64,000 bases of DNA, from contig CAWHBY010000004.1 in the NCBI GenBank assembly GCA_963827855.1, positions 744,001 to 808,000 of the forward strand, read 5' to 3'. The notes below the pieces were generated by a model, which saw only the letters and a program-made list of their open reading frames with translations, made no database searches and was not told where the DNA came from. The position numbers and the translations under genes were made by a program. Numbering within the stretch: the first letter of the stretch is position 1; every line of letters begins with the position of its first letter. The stretch is from DTPU01 sp963827855 (lineage in GTDB: Bacteria > Planctomycetota > Phycisphaerae > Sedimentisphaerales > Anaerobacaceae). Shown here one piece after another: positions 18,302-27,396 of this stretch.

Positions 18302-19075
18302 CTACCTGGAATCTTGCGCGAGTCCGGGCACAAAACGCAGAATATCCGCCAATTCTTCGTCCACATGAGCATCAGCAGCCACCGTGGTCCGGACGTGCTC
18401 TCTCAGCGCAGAACGAAACCGCCTCTTGACCGTAACGATCATGTTGGACGCCTGCTGTGGGTCGTCGATCCCATGCCTTTGACAGACCTCGGCCAGAGAC
18501 GACGCCGGGGTGCCGCACAGGATAGGCTGCACTATCCTCTCGTTGAAGACAAGCCAGTGCGTCTCCAACCCCTCGTCGCGGCACCCGAGGCGTACAGTGC
18601 TGAGGACCCGATCCATGAGGGCAGACATCCAGGCATAGTGGTAGCTGTCCTCTGGGTCGGACTGTGCCACGGCTGACGGCACCGCCGGGGGATCGACTGC
18701 ATCCAGGCGCACGAGTTTGTCCCTGGGGATCCGCTTGCCCGCTGACTGCTTGGCAAGCTCATTGGCGACGTACTGGTTCAGGGCATACAGCAGGAACGAC
18801 CTGAACCGTCCCTTGCTTTGGTCGGCCCTCTGCACCAGATTGCGATTCAGGACAACCTCATGGAAGAAGCCCTGGGTCAGGTCCTTGGCCTGCTCGTTGT
18901 CGTAGCCCTTGCGGCGGACATAGCAGTAGACCGGCTTCCAATACCTCTCCAGGAGCAGACCGATCAAGGCCCTGTCCCTCGCGTCTCCTGCCTGGATGTG
19001 CCCGATCAAGGACCAGTGCGTGGTCAGGAACGTCTCGCACTCGCCCCCGATGGCTGTCCTGCCCTCTTTCCCCAC
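18302..19075 (-). CDS. ECF-type RNA polymerase sigma factor, kinase-linked
   Basis: 257-aa group 4 sigma factor. Sigma region 2 is visible in WKPVYCYVRRKG ... DNEQAKDLTQGFFHEVV and GRFRSFLLYALNQYV; the C-terminal part has SLAEVCQRHGIDDPQQASN, the expected region 4 helix-turn-helix. It belongs to the planctomycete sigma factors encoded beside Ser/Thr kinases. I start it at GTG 19075: GGAGG is 8 nt upstream, whereas the longer frame from 19129 has no ribosome site. The kinase gene begins 20 nt downstream, and a good promoter lies 79 nt upstream. No anti-sigma factor is visible; the kinase may replace it. Confidence 0.85.
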   Translation of the reverse strand: MGKEGRTAIGGECETFLTTHWSLIGHIQAGDARDRALIGLLLERYWKPVYCYVRRKGYDNEQAKDLTQGFFHEVVLNRNLVQRADQSKGRFRSFLLYALNQYVANELAKQSAGKRIPRDKLVRLDAVDPPAVPSAVAQSDPEDSYHYAWMSALMDRVLSTVRLGCRDEGLETHWLVFNERIVQPILCGTPASSLAEVCQRHGIDDPQQASNMIVTVKRRFRSALREHVRTTVAADAHVDEELADILRFVPGLAQDSR

Positions 19076-19153
19076 TGCTCTTTCCTCCGGATCACCGATG
19101 AATGGCCGGCGAGCCCTACGGCCCAGCACACCAGACGATCCCCTGTTGCATAG

Positions 19154-19182
19154 ATTGTAGTGGTCAAATCTCGCAGTCTCAA
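19154..19182 (-). promoter_or_regulatory. Sigma70-type promoter of the sigma factor-kinase operon
   Basis: Minus strand: TTGAGA (19182-19177), 17-nt spacer, TACAAT (19159-19154). Confidence 0.55.
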
Positions 19183-19291
19183 GGGCTTAGCATCTATTCC
19201 GTAGCTGACTCCGAGATATTGCTCCATATTTTTTGCATGTTCTGCGCAAGACCGCAGATTTCTGCGGGTTTAGGGGGTGAACACAGGGTTG

Positions 19292-19300
19292 TGCTATACT
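19292..19300 (+). promoter_or_regulatory. Extended -10 promoter for the PD40/discoidin protein
   Basis: TG-C-TATACT (19292-19300), an extended -10 element; no good -35 box 16-18 nt upstream. It is 47 nt before the ATG at 19348. Confidence 0.4.
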
Positions 19301-19347
19301 GGTAGTCGAGAGTTCCTCCGCCCGCGAGGCAGAAGGGAAGGTGCAGC

Positions 19348-22300
19348 ATGGGTCGGTCTACCGATCGGACGATGTGGTACCTGTTGTTGGGATCCATGGT
19401 TGCGTTGGTGATTCACGCGTCAATCGCGAGTGCCGACTTCACCTTCGGCGAGCCGGTGAACCTTGGGCCGAAGGTCAATAGTACGACTGAGGAGCTCAGC
19501 CCTTGTGTGTCGTGCGACGGCCTGGAACTCTATTTCGCCCCATATCGAGAGGGCGGGTCCGGTGGGTGTGACCTATGGGTCTCCACGCGTCGCTCGGTGG
19601 AGGATGACTGGGGCATGCCCAGAAACCTGGGTCCGCTTGTCAACAGCCCCTATTCGGACCTGAGCCCGTCCATCTCTGCGGATGGTCTCGAACTCTACTT
19701 CCACTCGAACGACCGACCAGGCGGCCTTGGGTTAGGGGACATATGGGTAGCAAGGCGCTCGACAAAGGATGCCCCCTGGGGCAAGCCGGAGAATCTCGGC
19801 CCACCGGTCAATAGCGCGGACTGGGACTACGCTCCAAGCCTTTCGTCCGATGGATTGTCCTTGTACTTTACATCTGGCACACGTCTAGCCGTGTCCAGAC
19901 GCGATACGAAAGACAGTGCCTGGGAAGCACCTGTTTATCTAAGCCCGGTGGTCAACAATTGGGAATGCCAGCAGGGGCCGTGGATCTCAAGCGATGGTCT
20001 TGTACTGGTGTATGCTGACAACGGGAATTGTACGCCCCGCCCCGGTGGTCTGGGCGGCACTGATATTTGGCTCACGAGACGCGCGACCCAGGAGGGTGAC
20101 TGGGAACAGCCTGTGAATGTGGGGTCACCCGTCAACACGGAACTCAAGGAAAGCTGTCCGATGATCTCGCCGGACGGTTCTACACTCTACTTCGTCTCCA
20201 CGCGACCGGGCGGGTTCGGAGGCCGGGACCTTTGGCAGGCACCCATCCTCCCGACATGCGACTTCAACGGCGACGGCAAGGTGGACGAAAGAGACCTCCA
20301 AATCATGAAGGAGCACTGGGGCGAGAACTATGCACGCTGCGACATCGGACCAATGCCGTGGGGTGACGGCGTTGTCGACGAGCGAGACCTCCAAGTCCTT
20401 ACCCCCCATCTTGTCCGTCCGCTTCCGGGTGCTACGGATGTCCGTCGCGACATAATCCTTAGTTGGGTGCCGGTCGGGCCGGTTGAAGGACACGATGTCT
20501 ATTTCGGTACGTCCTTCGAGGATGTCACCCGGGCCGATCGGGCCAATCCCTTGGGTATCCTTGTCAGCCAGAGACAAAGCGGGACCACATATGATCCCGA
20601 AGGTCTGCTGGAGTATGGCCGAACCTACTCCTGGCGAGTGGATGAGATCACGGCTCCACCGGATTCCACGATCTCCAACGGTGACGTCCGGAGCTTCACA
20701 GTCGAGCCCTATGGCTATCCGGTCAAGCCCGTCCAGGCCATGGCATCTAGTGTCATGACCAGCGCGATGGGGCCTGAGAAGACGATCGACGGTTCTGGAC
20801 TGGACGCCATAGACCAGCATTCGGTGTCTGCGTCGCACATGTGGCTGAGCCAGAAGGGACAGTCCCCGATCTGGATACAGTATCAGTTTGATGCCATCTA
20901 CAAACTGCATCAGATGTGGGTGTGGAACTCGAATCAGGCGGCTGAATCTGTGATTGGCTTTGGGGCCAAGGATGTGACGATCGAGACCTCCACGGACGGG
21001 ACGACTTGGACGGCGCTATCTGGTCTGCCCGAGTTTGCCCAGGCCAGCGGTGAGCCAAACTACGTCCACAATACGACTGTGGACTTCAAAGGTGCTGCAG
21101 CCAGGTATGTTAGGCTGACGATCAACAGCAACTGGGCGGACGGAGCCAAACAGGCCGGTATGGCTGAGGTGCGTTTCTTTTACGTGCCGGCATTCGCGAG
21201 AGATCCCGAGCCCCCCTCAGGAGCTGCGGATCTGCCGCTGGGAACCGTCCTGAGCTGGAGACCGGGTCGAGACGTTGCCGCACATCGGGTCTACTTCGGC
21301 ACAGACCGGCAGGCCGTGGTCAGCGGCACGGCGGCGGTCAACAGGGTCACCGGCAACAGTCTCGATCCAAGCCCCTTGGAGGTAGGCCGGACCTACTACT
21401 GGAGGGTCGATGAGGTCAATGAGGCCCAGACCCCGAGCGTCTGGGAAGGTGATGTGTGGAACTTCTCCATCAAAGAGTACGTGACCGTTGACGACTTCGA
21501 GCAGTATGACGACACATGCCACCGGATCTTCTTTGCCTGGGTGGATGGGTCTGGTCACTCCGGATCTACTGACTGCGGGATATCGCCCCTTGGCGGCAAC
21601 GGCACCGGCTCCACGGTAGGGAACCTCTTTCCTCCGTTTGCCGAGCGTACGGTCGTCCACGGGGGCAGGCAGTCTATGCCTCTGCGATACGACAACACCG
21701 CTGGGGCGGGCGTGGCTGAGGTAGTACGCACCTTTGACGTGTCCCAGGACTGGACCCTTGGTGGCGCCAAGACCCTGGTCCTGTTCCTGCACGGCGACCA
21801 GGCCAATGGAAGTGGCGAAGTGTACATGAAGATCAACGGAGCTAGGGTGGCCTATACGGGCGCAGCCAATCCTACAACCGTGGGCCTGTGGAAGCAGTGG
21901 AGCATCGACCTGACCTCTGTGCCTAGCGTGGACCTCAAGGCCATCAAGACACTGGCGATCGGGGTATCCGGGACCGGCAAGGGGACCCTCTACGTCGACG
22001 ACATTCGGCTGTATCGGTCTGCTCCGACAGTGTCGACTCCGGCTGATCCCGGGACCGTGAGCCTGTCCGCCTGCTATGCATTTGAGGGCAATGCGAATGA
22101 CCTCTCCGGCCACGGGCTCAACGGCACGCTTTGCGGCGATCCGCGATTCTGGGAGTCCGTCCCGGGCCTGGGCAGCGCCTTGTCCTTCAGCGGGGTCAGT
22201 GACTACGTGGATCTGCCGATTGGGCCATTGATCAAGACGATGACCAATTGCACGCTCACTGCATGGGTGAGCTTTGCGCAGGGAGGATCCTGGACGCGGA

Positions 22301-22689
22301 TCTTCGATTTTGGCACGGGCACAGACAGGTACATGTTCCTGACCCCGGCGGCTGGGAAGGCTGGGGTAATGCGGTTTGCCATCACCACTACCAGCGATGC
22401 GGGGGAATCTGTAGTGAACGCCCGCAGCACGCTGCCCTCTGGTTGGCACCACGTGGCAGTGGTGATCGATGGTGCATCGAAGATCTTGTATCTCTACCTG
22501 GACGGCGATCTTCTGGGCAGTGCCACCACCAATACGCTACCCAGGCACCTGGGCAAGACCACGCAGAACTGGCTGGGCCGGTCGCAATGGGCCGACGATG
22601 ACTACTTCCAAGGCAAGCTCGACGACTTCCGCATCTATAACCGCGCCCTGTCTGCAGATGAGGTCCGTTACCTGGTGGGCGATCGTTGA
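19348..22689 (+). CDS. Large secreted protein: PD40 propeller, dockerin-like, discoidin and LamG domains
   Basis: 1113-aa exported protein, likely carbohydrate-binding. Signal peptide MWYLLLGSMVALVIHASIASA. About 30-300: PD40/WD40-like blades, each with SPSISADGLELYF and GGLGLGDIW-type motifs. About 305-350: paired calcium-loop dockerin-like motifs (FNGDGKVDERDLQIM, WGDGVVDERDLQVL). Then a Fn3-like segment (YSWRVDEI), a discoidin F5/8-C domain (TIDGSGLD ... IWIQYQF ... VWNSNQ ... VRFFYVP), a second Fn3-like block, a jelly-roll region (DDFEQYDDTCHRIFFAWVDG) and a C-terminal LamG (YAFEGNANDLSGHGLNG ... WHHVAVVIDG). The C-terminal ~700 residues are paralogous to the gene at 38678-41788. Next gene starts 16 nt downstream. 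Confidence 0.85.
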   Translation: MGRSTDRTMWYLLLGSMVALVIHASIASADFTFGEPVNLGPKVNSTTEELSPCVSCDGLELYFAPYREGGSGGCDLWVSTRRSVEDDWGMPRNLGPLVNSPYSDLSPSISADGLELYFHSNDRPGGLGLGDIWVARRSTKDAPWGKPENLGPPVNSADWDYAPSLSSDGLSLYFTSGTRLAVSRRDTKDSAWEAPVYLSPVVNNWECQQGPWISSDGLVLVYADNGNCTPRPGGLGGTDIWLTRRATQEGDWEQPVNVGSPVNTELKESCPMISPDGSTLYFVSTRPGGFGGRDLWQAPILPTCDFNGDGKVDERDLQIMKEHWGENYARCDIGPMPWGDGVVDERDLQVLTPHLVRPLPGATDVRRDIILSWVPVGPVEGHDVYFGTSFEDVTRADRANPLGILVSQRQSGTTYDPEGLLEYGRTYSWRVDEITAPPDSTISNGDVRSFTVEPYGYPVKPVQAMASSVMTSAMGPEKTIDGSGLDAIDQHSVSASHMWLSQKGQSPIWIQYQFDAIYKLHQMWVWNSNQAAESVIGFGAKDVTIETSTDGTTWTALSGLPEFAQASGEPNYVHNTTVDFKGAAARYVRLTINSNWADGAKQAGMAEVRFFYVPAFARDPEPPSGAADLPLGTVLSWRPGRDVAAHRVYFGTDRQAVVSGTAAVNRVTGNSLDPSPLEVGRTYYWRVDEVNEAQTPSVWEGDVWNFSIKEYVTVDDFEQYDDTCHRIFFAWVDGSGHSGSTDCGISPLGGNGTGSTVGNLFPPFAERTVVHGGRQSMPLRYDNTAGAGVAEVVRTFDVSQDWTLGGAKTLVLFLHGDQANGSGEVYMKINGARVAYTGAANPTTVGLWKQWSIDLTSVPSVDLKAIKTLAIGVSGTGKGTLYVDDIRLYRSAPTVSTPADPGTVSLSACYAFEGNANDLSGHGLNGTLCGDPRFWESVPGLGSALSFSGVSDYVDLPIGPLIKTMTNCTLTAWVSFAQGGSWTRIFDFGTGTDRYMFLTPAAGKAGVMRFAITTTSDAGESVVNARSTLPSGWHHVAVVIDGASKILYLYLDGDLLGSATTNTLPRHLGKTTQNWLGRSQWADDDYFQGKLDDFRIYNRALSADEVRYLVGDR

Positions 22690-22705
22690 CAATGGAGGTT
22701 TAGAA

Positions 22706-24730
22706 ATGAAGGCAACCACTGGTTCCCAAATCCGGCGTGCGATCCCTGTGCTCATTGCGGTGTGTCTTTATAGCCTGACTGCCTACGCCAAATACAGCGG
22801 CGGCACCGGGACGCCGAATGACCCCTACCAAATTGCCACAGCCGCTGATCTGATTGCCCTCGGCGAGACGCCCGGCGACTACAACAAGCACTTCATCCTG
22901 ACGGCTGACATTGACCTGGACCCCAGTCTGCCAGGCCGCACGGTGTTCGCTGAGGCAGTCATTGCCCCGGCTGTTCCGACAAACACCAATCCCTACGTGC
23001 AGGGAACCTCTTTCGCCGGGGTCTTCGACGGCAAGGGCCACACGATCTCGAATCTGACGATCGAAGGTCAGAACTACCTGGGCCTGTTTGGCCTCGTGGG
23101 ACTCGGGGCTGAGGTCAAGAACCTTGGGGTAGTGGATGTCAACGTAATCGGTTCAGGCCATCCTATCGGCGGGCTGGTGGGGGACAACCTGGGTACGCTG
23201 ACCTTCTGTCACAGTACCGGTGCCGTCACTGGGACGAGCACGCGGGGCGGTTCCATCGGCGGGCTGGTGGGGAACAGCATGAACTACCCGGCAACATTGA
23301 CTCAGTGCTGCAGCGCCTGCGCCGTCACCGGCACGACGGGGTGCGTCGGCGGGCTTGCCGGCTTTGGTGGTGGTACTATAACCCAGTGTTACACCACCGG
23401 TGCGGTCAGTGGCAACGGGGAGGTTGGCGGGCTGATAGGGCTCAACTGCGCTGATCTGACGCGGTGCTTCAGCACCGGCTCTGTCAGTGGCAACTCCGGT
23501 GTCGGCGGGCTGGTCGGGTACAATGTCTACGGTCATGTGAGCCAGTGCTACAGCACGGGTGGGGTCACTGGCAACTCCAGTGTCGGCGGGCTGGTGGGGC
23601 ACAGCGGCAACTTCGGTGACGGTGTCGTCATCCAGTGCTACAGCACCGGTGCGGTTACTGGAAACTCCAATGTCGGTGGGCTGGTGGGAGGTAACAACGG
23701 CACTGTGACCCGGTGCTACAGCTCCGGCGCGGTCAGTGGGACAGCGGGTGTCGGCGGCTTGGTTGGGGTCAACGAGCGATACGGCAAGGTGAGCGGCTCT
23801 TTCTGGGACACGGACACCTCGGACTGGATCACCAGTGCGGGCGGTACGGGGCTCACCACGGCCCAGACGCAGAGGGCCCAGCCCATAGACCCGGCCGACG
23901 GTGCGTATGACGTGACTCAATCCACTATCCTGGGCTGGTTTCCTGCCTGGCAGAGGCCCGTCGGGCATGACGTGTACTTCGGCCCGGACAGGGATGCAGT
24001 GGCCAACGCAACACCTGAAAGCCGAGCAGTCTACCGTGGTAGACAGGCGGCAGACCTGACCACCTATGATCCCGGTCCATTGGGATTCGGCAAGACCTAC
24101 TACTGGCGGATTGACGAGGTCAACGAAGCCGACCCCAACAGCCCATGGAAGGGTACTGTCTGGAGCTTCACTACGGCGGACTTCATTGTGGCCGTTGTGG
24201 ACGACTTTGAGAGCTACACAGACAGGACGGGTGCGTGGCTACCCCTGGTATGGCTCGGAGGTTGGGGCACAGGCTCATGGGTGGGCAACTTCGATACACC
24301 GCTGGCTGAGCAGGTGATCGTGCATGGCGGCCGGCAGTCCATGCCGATGCTGTACTTCAATGACGCTGAGCCCTGGTATTCGGAGGCCGAGCGGACCTGG
24401 GAGACGCCGCAGAATTGGAGGATCAATGGCGCAGAGGCTTTGACGTTGTACTTCCGAGGCCAGGTGGAGAACAGCCGAGATCCGCTGTATCTGGCCATTG
24501 GGGACAGTGCCGAGAACGCCGCCGTGGTGGCCCACCCTGATCCCAACGCGGTGCTGACAACCACGTGGCGGAAGTGGCAGATCCCTCTGGCGGATCTGCG
24601 AACGGCAGGCGTGGACCCGGCGGCGATCAAGATGATGGTTATTGGCGTCGGCGACCTCAATAGCCGGAAGCCCGGCGGCGCGGGCAAGATCTACATCGAC
24701 GATATCCGGCTGACCAAGCGGAAGCCGTAG
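22706..24730 (+). CDS. Secreted GLUG-repeat protein with Fn3-like and jelly-roll C-terminus
   Basis: 674 aa, exported, function unknown. ATG at 22706 follows TGGAGG and a signal peptide (IPVLIAVCLYSLTAYAK); the open frame back to 22469 overlaps the previous gene and is not used. Residues ~30-360 contain an opening YQIATAADLIALG block and about eight GLUG motifs of the form VGGLVG-N-GTVTRCYSTGAVSG. The GLUG part stops at TGLTTAQTQ and joins RAQPIDPADGAYDV, an Fn3-like segment (YYWRIDEVNEADP), then DDFESYTDR and a carbohydrate-binding jelly-roll ending IYIDDIRLTKR. GLUG proteins of this group usually continue after TTAQ(M)Q, so this looks like a domain fusion. Probably co-transcribed with the gene before it. 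Confidence 0.82.
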   Translation: MKATTGSQIRRAIPVLIAVCLYSLTAYAKYSGGTGTPNDPYQIATAADLIALGETPGDYNKHFILTADIDLDPSLPGRTVFAEAVIAPAVPTNTNPYVQGTSFAGVFDGKGHTISNLTIEGQNYLGLFGLVGLGAEVKNLGVVDVNVIGSGHPIGGLVGDNLGTLTFCHSTGAVTGTSTRGGSIGGLVGNSMNYPATLTQCCSACAVTGTTGCVGGLAGFGGGTITQCYTTGAVSGNGEVGGLIGLNCADLTRCFSTGSVSGNSGVGGLVGYNVYGHVSQCYSTGGVTGNSSVGGLVGHSGNFGDGVVIQCYSTGAVTGNSNVGGLVGGNNGTVTRCYSSGAVSGTAGVGGLVGVNERYGKVSGSFWDTDTSDWITSAGGTGLTTAQTQRAQPIDPADGAYDVTQSTILGWFPAWQRPVGHDVYFGPDRDAVANATPESRAVYRGRQAADLTTYDPGPLGFGKTYYWRIDEVNEADPNSPWKGTVWSFTTADFIVAVVDDFESYTDRTGAWLPLVWLGGWGTGSWVGNFDTPLAEQVIVHGGRQSMPMLYFNDAEPWYSEAERTWETPQNWRINGAEALTLYFRGQVENSRDPLYLAIGDSAENAAVVAHPDPNAVLTTTWRKWQIPLADLRTAGVDPAAIKMMVIGVGDLNSRKPGGAGKIYIDDIRLTKRKP

Positions 24731-24887
24731 AGAGCTGGTGGATCGACCAGGCGCAAGACCTCCGCAAATGCCAAAAAGAAGATGAGGCATCTCGGCTGTT
24801 TCGACGCATTGGTGTCGCACTGCAAAGGCAGCCAGGACCTGACCACAACGCCTCCAGCTCTTGGAGGAGAGTAAGCGTCGCGGTCCG

Positions 24888-24900
24888 GGGGACTGTCCCC
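24888..24900. repeat. REP-like palindrome GGGGAC-T-GTCCCC
   Basis: Perfect 6-bp arms around one base, inside the ~520-nt stretch (24731-25252) between two plus-strand genes. The rest of that stretch holds a promoter and a GGGGC-TTT-GCCCC hairpin near 25138-25153 but no gene I can support. Confidence 0.4.
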
Positions 24901-24971
24901 TGTTTGACAGGATATAGATGCCCCCTTTCCTTCTTCGTCCTGGTCTATCCCACATTTTGGCCAACAAACCC

Positions 24972-25001
24972 TTGACATTGTCGCGATGGACTGTTGATAA
25001 T
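24972..25001 (+). promoter_or_regulatory. Sigma70-type promoter before the GspC-like/secretin pair
   Basis: Consensus TTGACA (24972-24977), then TGATAA after 17 nt or GATAAT (24996-25001) after 18 nt. It would give a ~245-nt leader to the gene at 25253. Confidence 0.55.
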
Positions 25002-25252
25002 AGGTCTGCTCTTCGTGGAAAAGGCGTGTGGCAGACCCATAGGCGATGCTGACAGTTGTCTCGTGGTTCAGGCGTGGACCGCAGACATAGGAATGATCTG
25101 ACCGTTCGTGTGGAGGACGTCAGCGAGGCGGAGACTTCAGGGGCTTTGCCCCGACGGAGCCCATCTCGCAACACCGGCCGTTTCGCGCTGTTTCTGGCGG
25201 GCTCGTACACGCGAGGGATGCAGACGGTCTGTATGCAGCAACGAGAGAGGGT

Positions 25253-25834
25253 ATGCAGAAGACTCGGTCAATTGGCGACAACCGACCACCTGGAATGAGG
25301 GTCCACCATGACACGCCCAGCCGCCGCAGGCTCGGCCAGATCCTGGTACCAGGGGCCCTTGCCCTGGTCGGCTCGGCCCTGGCCTTCTGCTGGGCAGTAG
25401 ACGTCAAGCCGGACCCGGAGGTCCAGCGGCTCCTGCAGACCCCTTCCGCTGCAGAGGTCATCAGGCAAGGCCGCACGAAGGCGCACAGCCAGGCCGATAC
25501 GAGAGAGCCCCTGCTCGTAACCCACGCAAAGGTCTTCGCCCGACAGGTTAATCCACAGCCCCCTGTTCAGTCGCAGCCGGAGTCCGGACCCAGGCAGTCG
25601 CAGGCTGTTACTCCAGCCGTGACGTTAACGCCCAAGTTCAAGGTCCATGGCACCAGCTACTGTCCCTCGCAGCCCTGCCAGTCCATGGTCTTGATCAGCG
25701 AGCCCACGGGAGAGCTGCGATGGGTCAGGCAAGGAAGCAGCTTGGAACACGGGATAATCGAGCAGGTCAAGAGCGGCTCTGTCGTATACCGCAGCGGCTC
25801 ACAGACGTGGGAGATGAGGCTGGAACAGCCTTGA
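25253..25834 (+). CDS. GspC/PilP-like type II secretion or pilus inner-membrane protein
   Basis: 193 aa. An N-terminal hydrophobic helix (ILVPGALALVGSALAFCWAV) is followed by a Pro/Gln-rich linker and a C-terminal homology region: FKVHGTSYCPSQPCQSMVLI ... LRWVRQGSSLEHGIIEQV ... VVYRSGSQTWEMRL, the layout of GspC/PilP periplasmic domains that bind the secretin. A secretin-type gene follows 40 nt later, supporting the role. The start is uncertain: ATG 25253 or ATG 25295, neither with a strong ribosome site. Two Cys in SYCPSQPC may form a disulfide. Confidence 0.65.
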   Translation: MQKTRSIGDNRPPGMRVHHDTPSRRRLGQILVPGALALVGSALAFCWAVDVKPDPEVQRLLQTPSAAEVIRQGRTKAHSQADTREPLLVTHAKVFARQVNPQPPVQSQPESGPRQSQAVTPAVTLTPKFKVHGTSYCPSQPCQSMVLISEPTGELRWVRQGSSLEHGIIEQVKSGSVVYRSGSQTWEMRLEQP

Positions 25835-25862
25835 TTTTGGATTTTGGATTTTGGAATTGGAT
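25834..25862 (+). repeat. 7-nt-period tract ATTTTGG at a stop codon
   Basis: Starting at the last base of the TGA stop (25832-25834): three perfect ATTTTGG units then AATTGGA. Falls between the GspC-like gene and the secretin gene. Confidence 0.8.
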
Positions 25863-25874
25863 TAGCTCACGGCC

Positions 25875-27332
25875 ATGGACTGCAGATACAGGGAGTTGGC
25901 TATCAGATGGACTGTCTGTGCGGCCCTCGGGGTCCTGGTCGGTTGCACGTCTACCGATACCGGACGCCAACAGGAGGCTCCTCACAAGGAGGCGGTGCGG
26001 CAGGCCCCTGCCGTGCCGACGAAACAGGAGACCTTCGCCCTCAGGCAGGTCTCCGCGGAGCAGGCCACGGGCCTGCCCAAGAAACTTGGCGTGAGCCAGG
26101 TCGCTACTCTGCCGGCGGACGCCAATGGGGCGGTGCGGCTGGTGGTCACGGGCTCCAGCCATCAAATCGAGATCGCACACGTGGTCCTGGATCTAGCGGA
26201 CGTCAACGAGGTCGGGCGGGTCTCACCGCAGCCTCAGCAGCAGGCTGCTGAGCCGAACAAGACCTCGCTGGCCACGGCTGAGGCGGCTGTGGTTCGGCCC
26301 GCCACAACGGCTGCAGCACCCGTTGCCGCCGCGGAGATGGGTCAACCCCCTGCCGCCAGCACCGAACCCGACGCGGCAGCCCGCGATAGCGGGCCTGCTC
26401 AGCCGCCGCTTCGCGGGGTGCTCAGGCCCAGCCAGCGACCTGCAAAGGCCTCGCCGGCTACTGGTCCAGCTTCTGTGGCCATCCCGGATGGGGACCAGAT
26501 GCTGGAGCTGGCACTGCCTGAGAAGACGGACCTTACGCAGCTCCTGGAGCTGGCTGGGACGTACCTGAACCTGGACTACCTCTACGACGCGGAGAAGCTC
26601 AAGGGGCAGACCGTGACGCTCAAACTGCATGGCAAACTCCAGGGCAAGGTCAAGGTCAAGGACCTGTACTCACTTCTGGAGACCGTGCTGAAGTTCAAGG
26701 TCCTGGTCAATGACAACGAGAAAGGCACCATCAAGACCACTGAGACCACCTACCTGACGAAGAAGTCGTCCATGCCAGTCACCAGCGGTACTGCAGGCCA
26801 GCACAATAGCCTGATCGAGACCGCAGTGGACTACCAGGGCTATGACGCAGGCGTGAGCCTGGAGATCACGCCGCACATAGGCGAGAAGGATCTGCTGCGT
26901 CTGGAGATCACGACCAACCGCTCCGACTTCGGCACGATCTCAGGAGACAAGCCGCCAGACAAGACCGGCAGCGATCTAAGCACGGTCGTCACGGTCCCTG
27001 ACCAGAGCACGATCATCCTGGGAGGCATGCTCAAGCTCAACCAGACCAAGGGCGGCAAGAAGGTACCCATCCTTGGAGACCTGCCGTTCGTGGGGCTGCT
27101 GTTTCGGGGGGTGTCCAACACGGATATCCAGAGCAAGCTCTACGTCTTCGTCAGGGCAGAGATCCTGCAGCCAGCAAAACTGGCAGGCGCAGCCTCCAAG
27201 GACCTCGAGAGGATCTCGGAGCAGAACCGCAGCTCCTTCGAGAGGCACGAGCAGGAGTTCCAGGACTACCAGACCGTGCCGGGCGTGAAGCCCGAACCCA
27301 CCTCCCCTGCCAGGGTCCTGCAGGCTCAGTAG
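25875..27332 (+). CDS. Secretin (GspD-like) lipoprotein with internal truncation
   Basis: Outer-membrane secretin-type protein, 485 aa, shorter than usual GspD (~650+). Lipobox near the start: VCAALGVLVGC. Residues ~30-210 are low-complexity Pro/Ala. About 213-275 is an N0-type domain (LLELAGTYLNLDYLYDAEKL ... SLLETVLKFK). Residue ~275 jumps directly into the secretin core: VLVNDNEKGTIKTTE, VSLEITPHIGEKDLL, VTVPDQSTIILGGMLK, KVPILGDLPFVGLLFR and LYVFVRAEI. The N1-N3 ring domains and the residues that normally precede VLVNDNE are missing, all in frame. Either a natural short form, an in-frame deletion or an assembly collapse. Confidence 0.78.
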   Translation: MDCRYRELAIRWTVCAALGVLVGCTSTDTGRQQEAPHKEAVRQAPAVPTKQETFALRQVSAEQATGLPKKLGVSQVATLPADANGAVRLVVTGSSHQIEIAHVVLDLADVNEVGRVSPQPQQQAAEPNKTSLATAEAAVVRPATTAAAPVAAAEMGQPPAASTEPDAAARDSGPAQPPLRGVLRPSQRPAKASPATGPASVAIPDGDQMLELALPEKTDLTQLLELAGTYLNLDYLYDAEKLKGQTVTLKLHGKLQGKVKVKDLYSLLETVLKFKVLVNDNEKGTIKTTETTYLTKKSSMPVTSGTAGQHNSLIETAVDYQGYDAGVSLEITPHIGEKDLLRLEITTNRSDFGTISGDKPPDKTGSDLSTVVTVPDQSTIILGGMLKLNQTKGGKKVPILGDLPFVGLLFRGVSNTDIQSKLYVFVRAEILQPAKLAGAASKDLERISEQNRSSFERHEQEFQDYQTVPGVKPEPTSPARVLQAQ

Positions 27333-27339
27333 CCCCTCC

Positions 27340-27396
27340 GACTGATCGCTGATGGCTGACAGCCGAGTTGCCGACCGTTAACCTGTCAGCAACTCG
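27340..27396. repeat. 7-nt-period run and inverted repeat between convergent genes
   Basis: GACTGAT-CGCTGAT-GGCTGAC (27340-27360) follows the secretin stop; CGAGTTGC (27364-27371) pairs with GCAACTCG (27389-27396). It overlaps the end of the sigma gene and may act as a weak two-way terminator. Confidence 0.4.
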
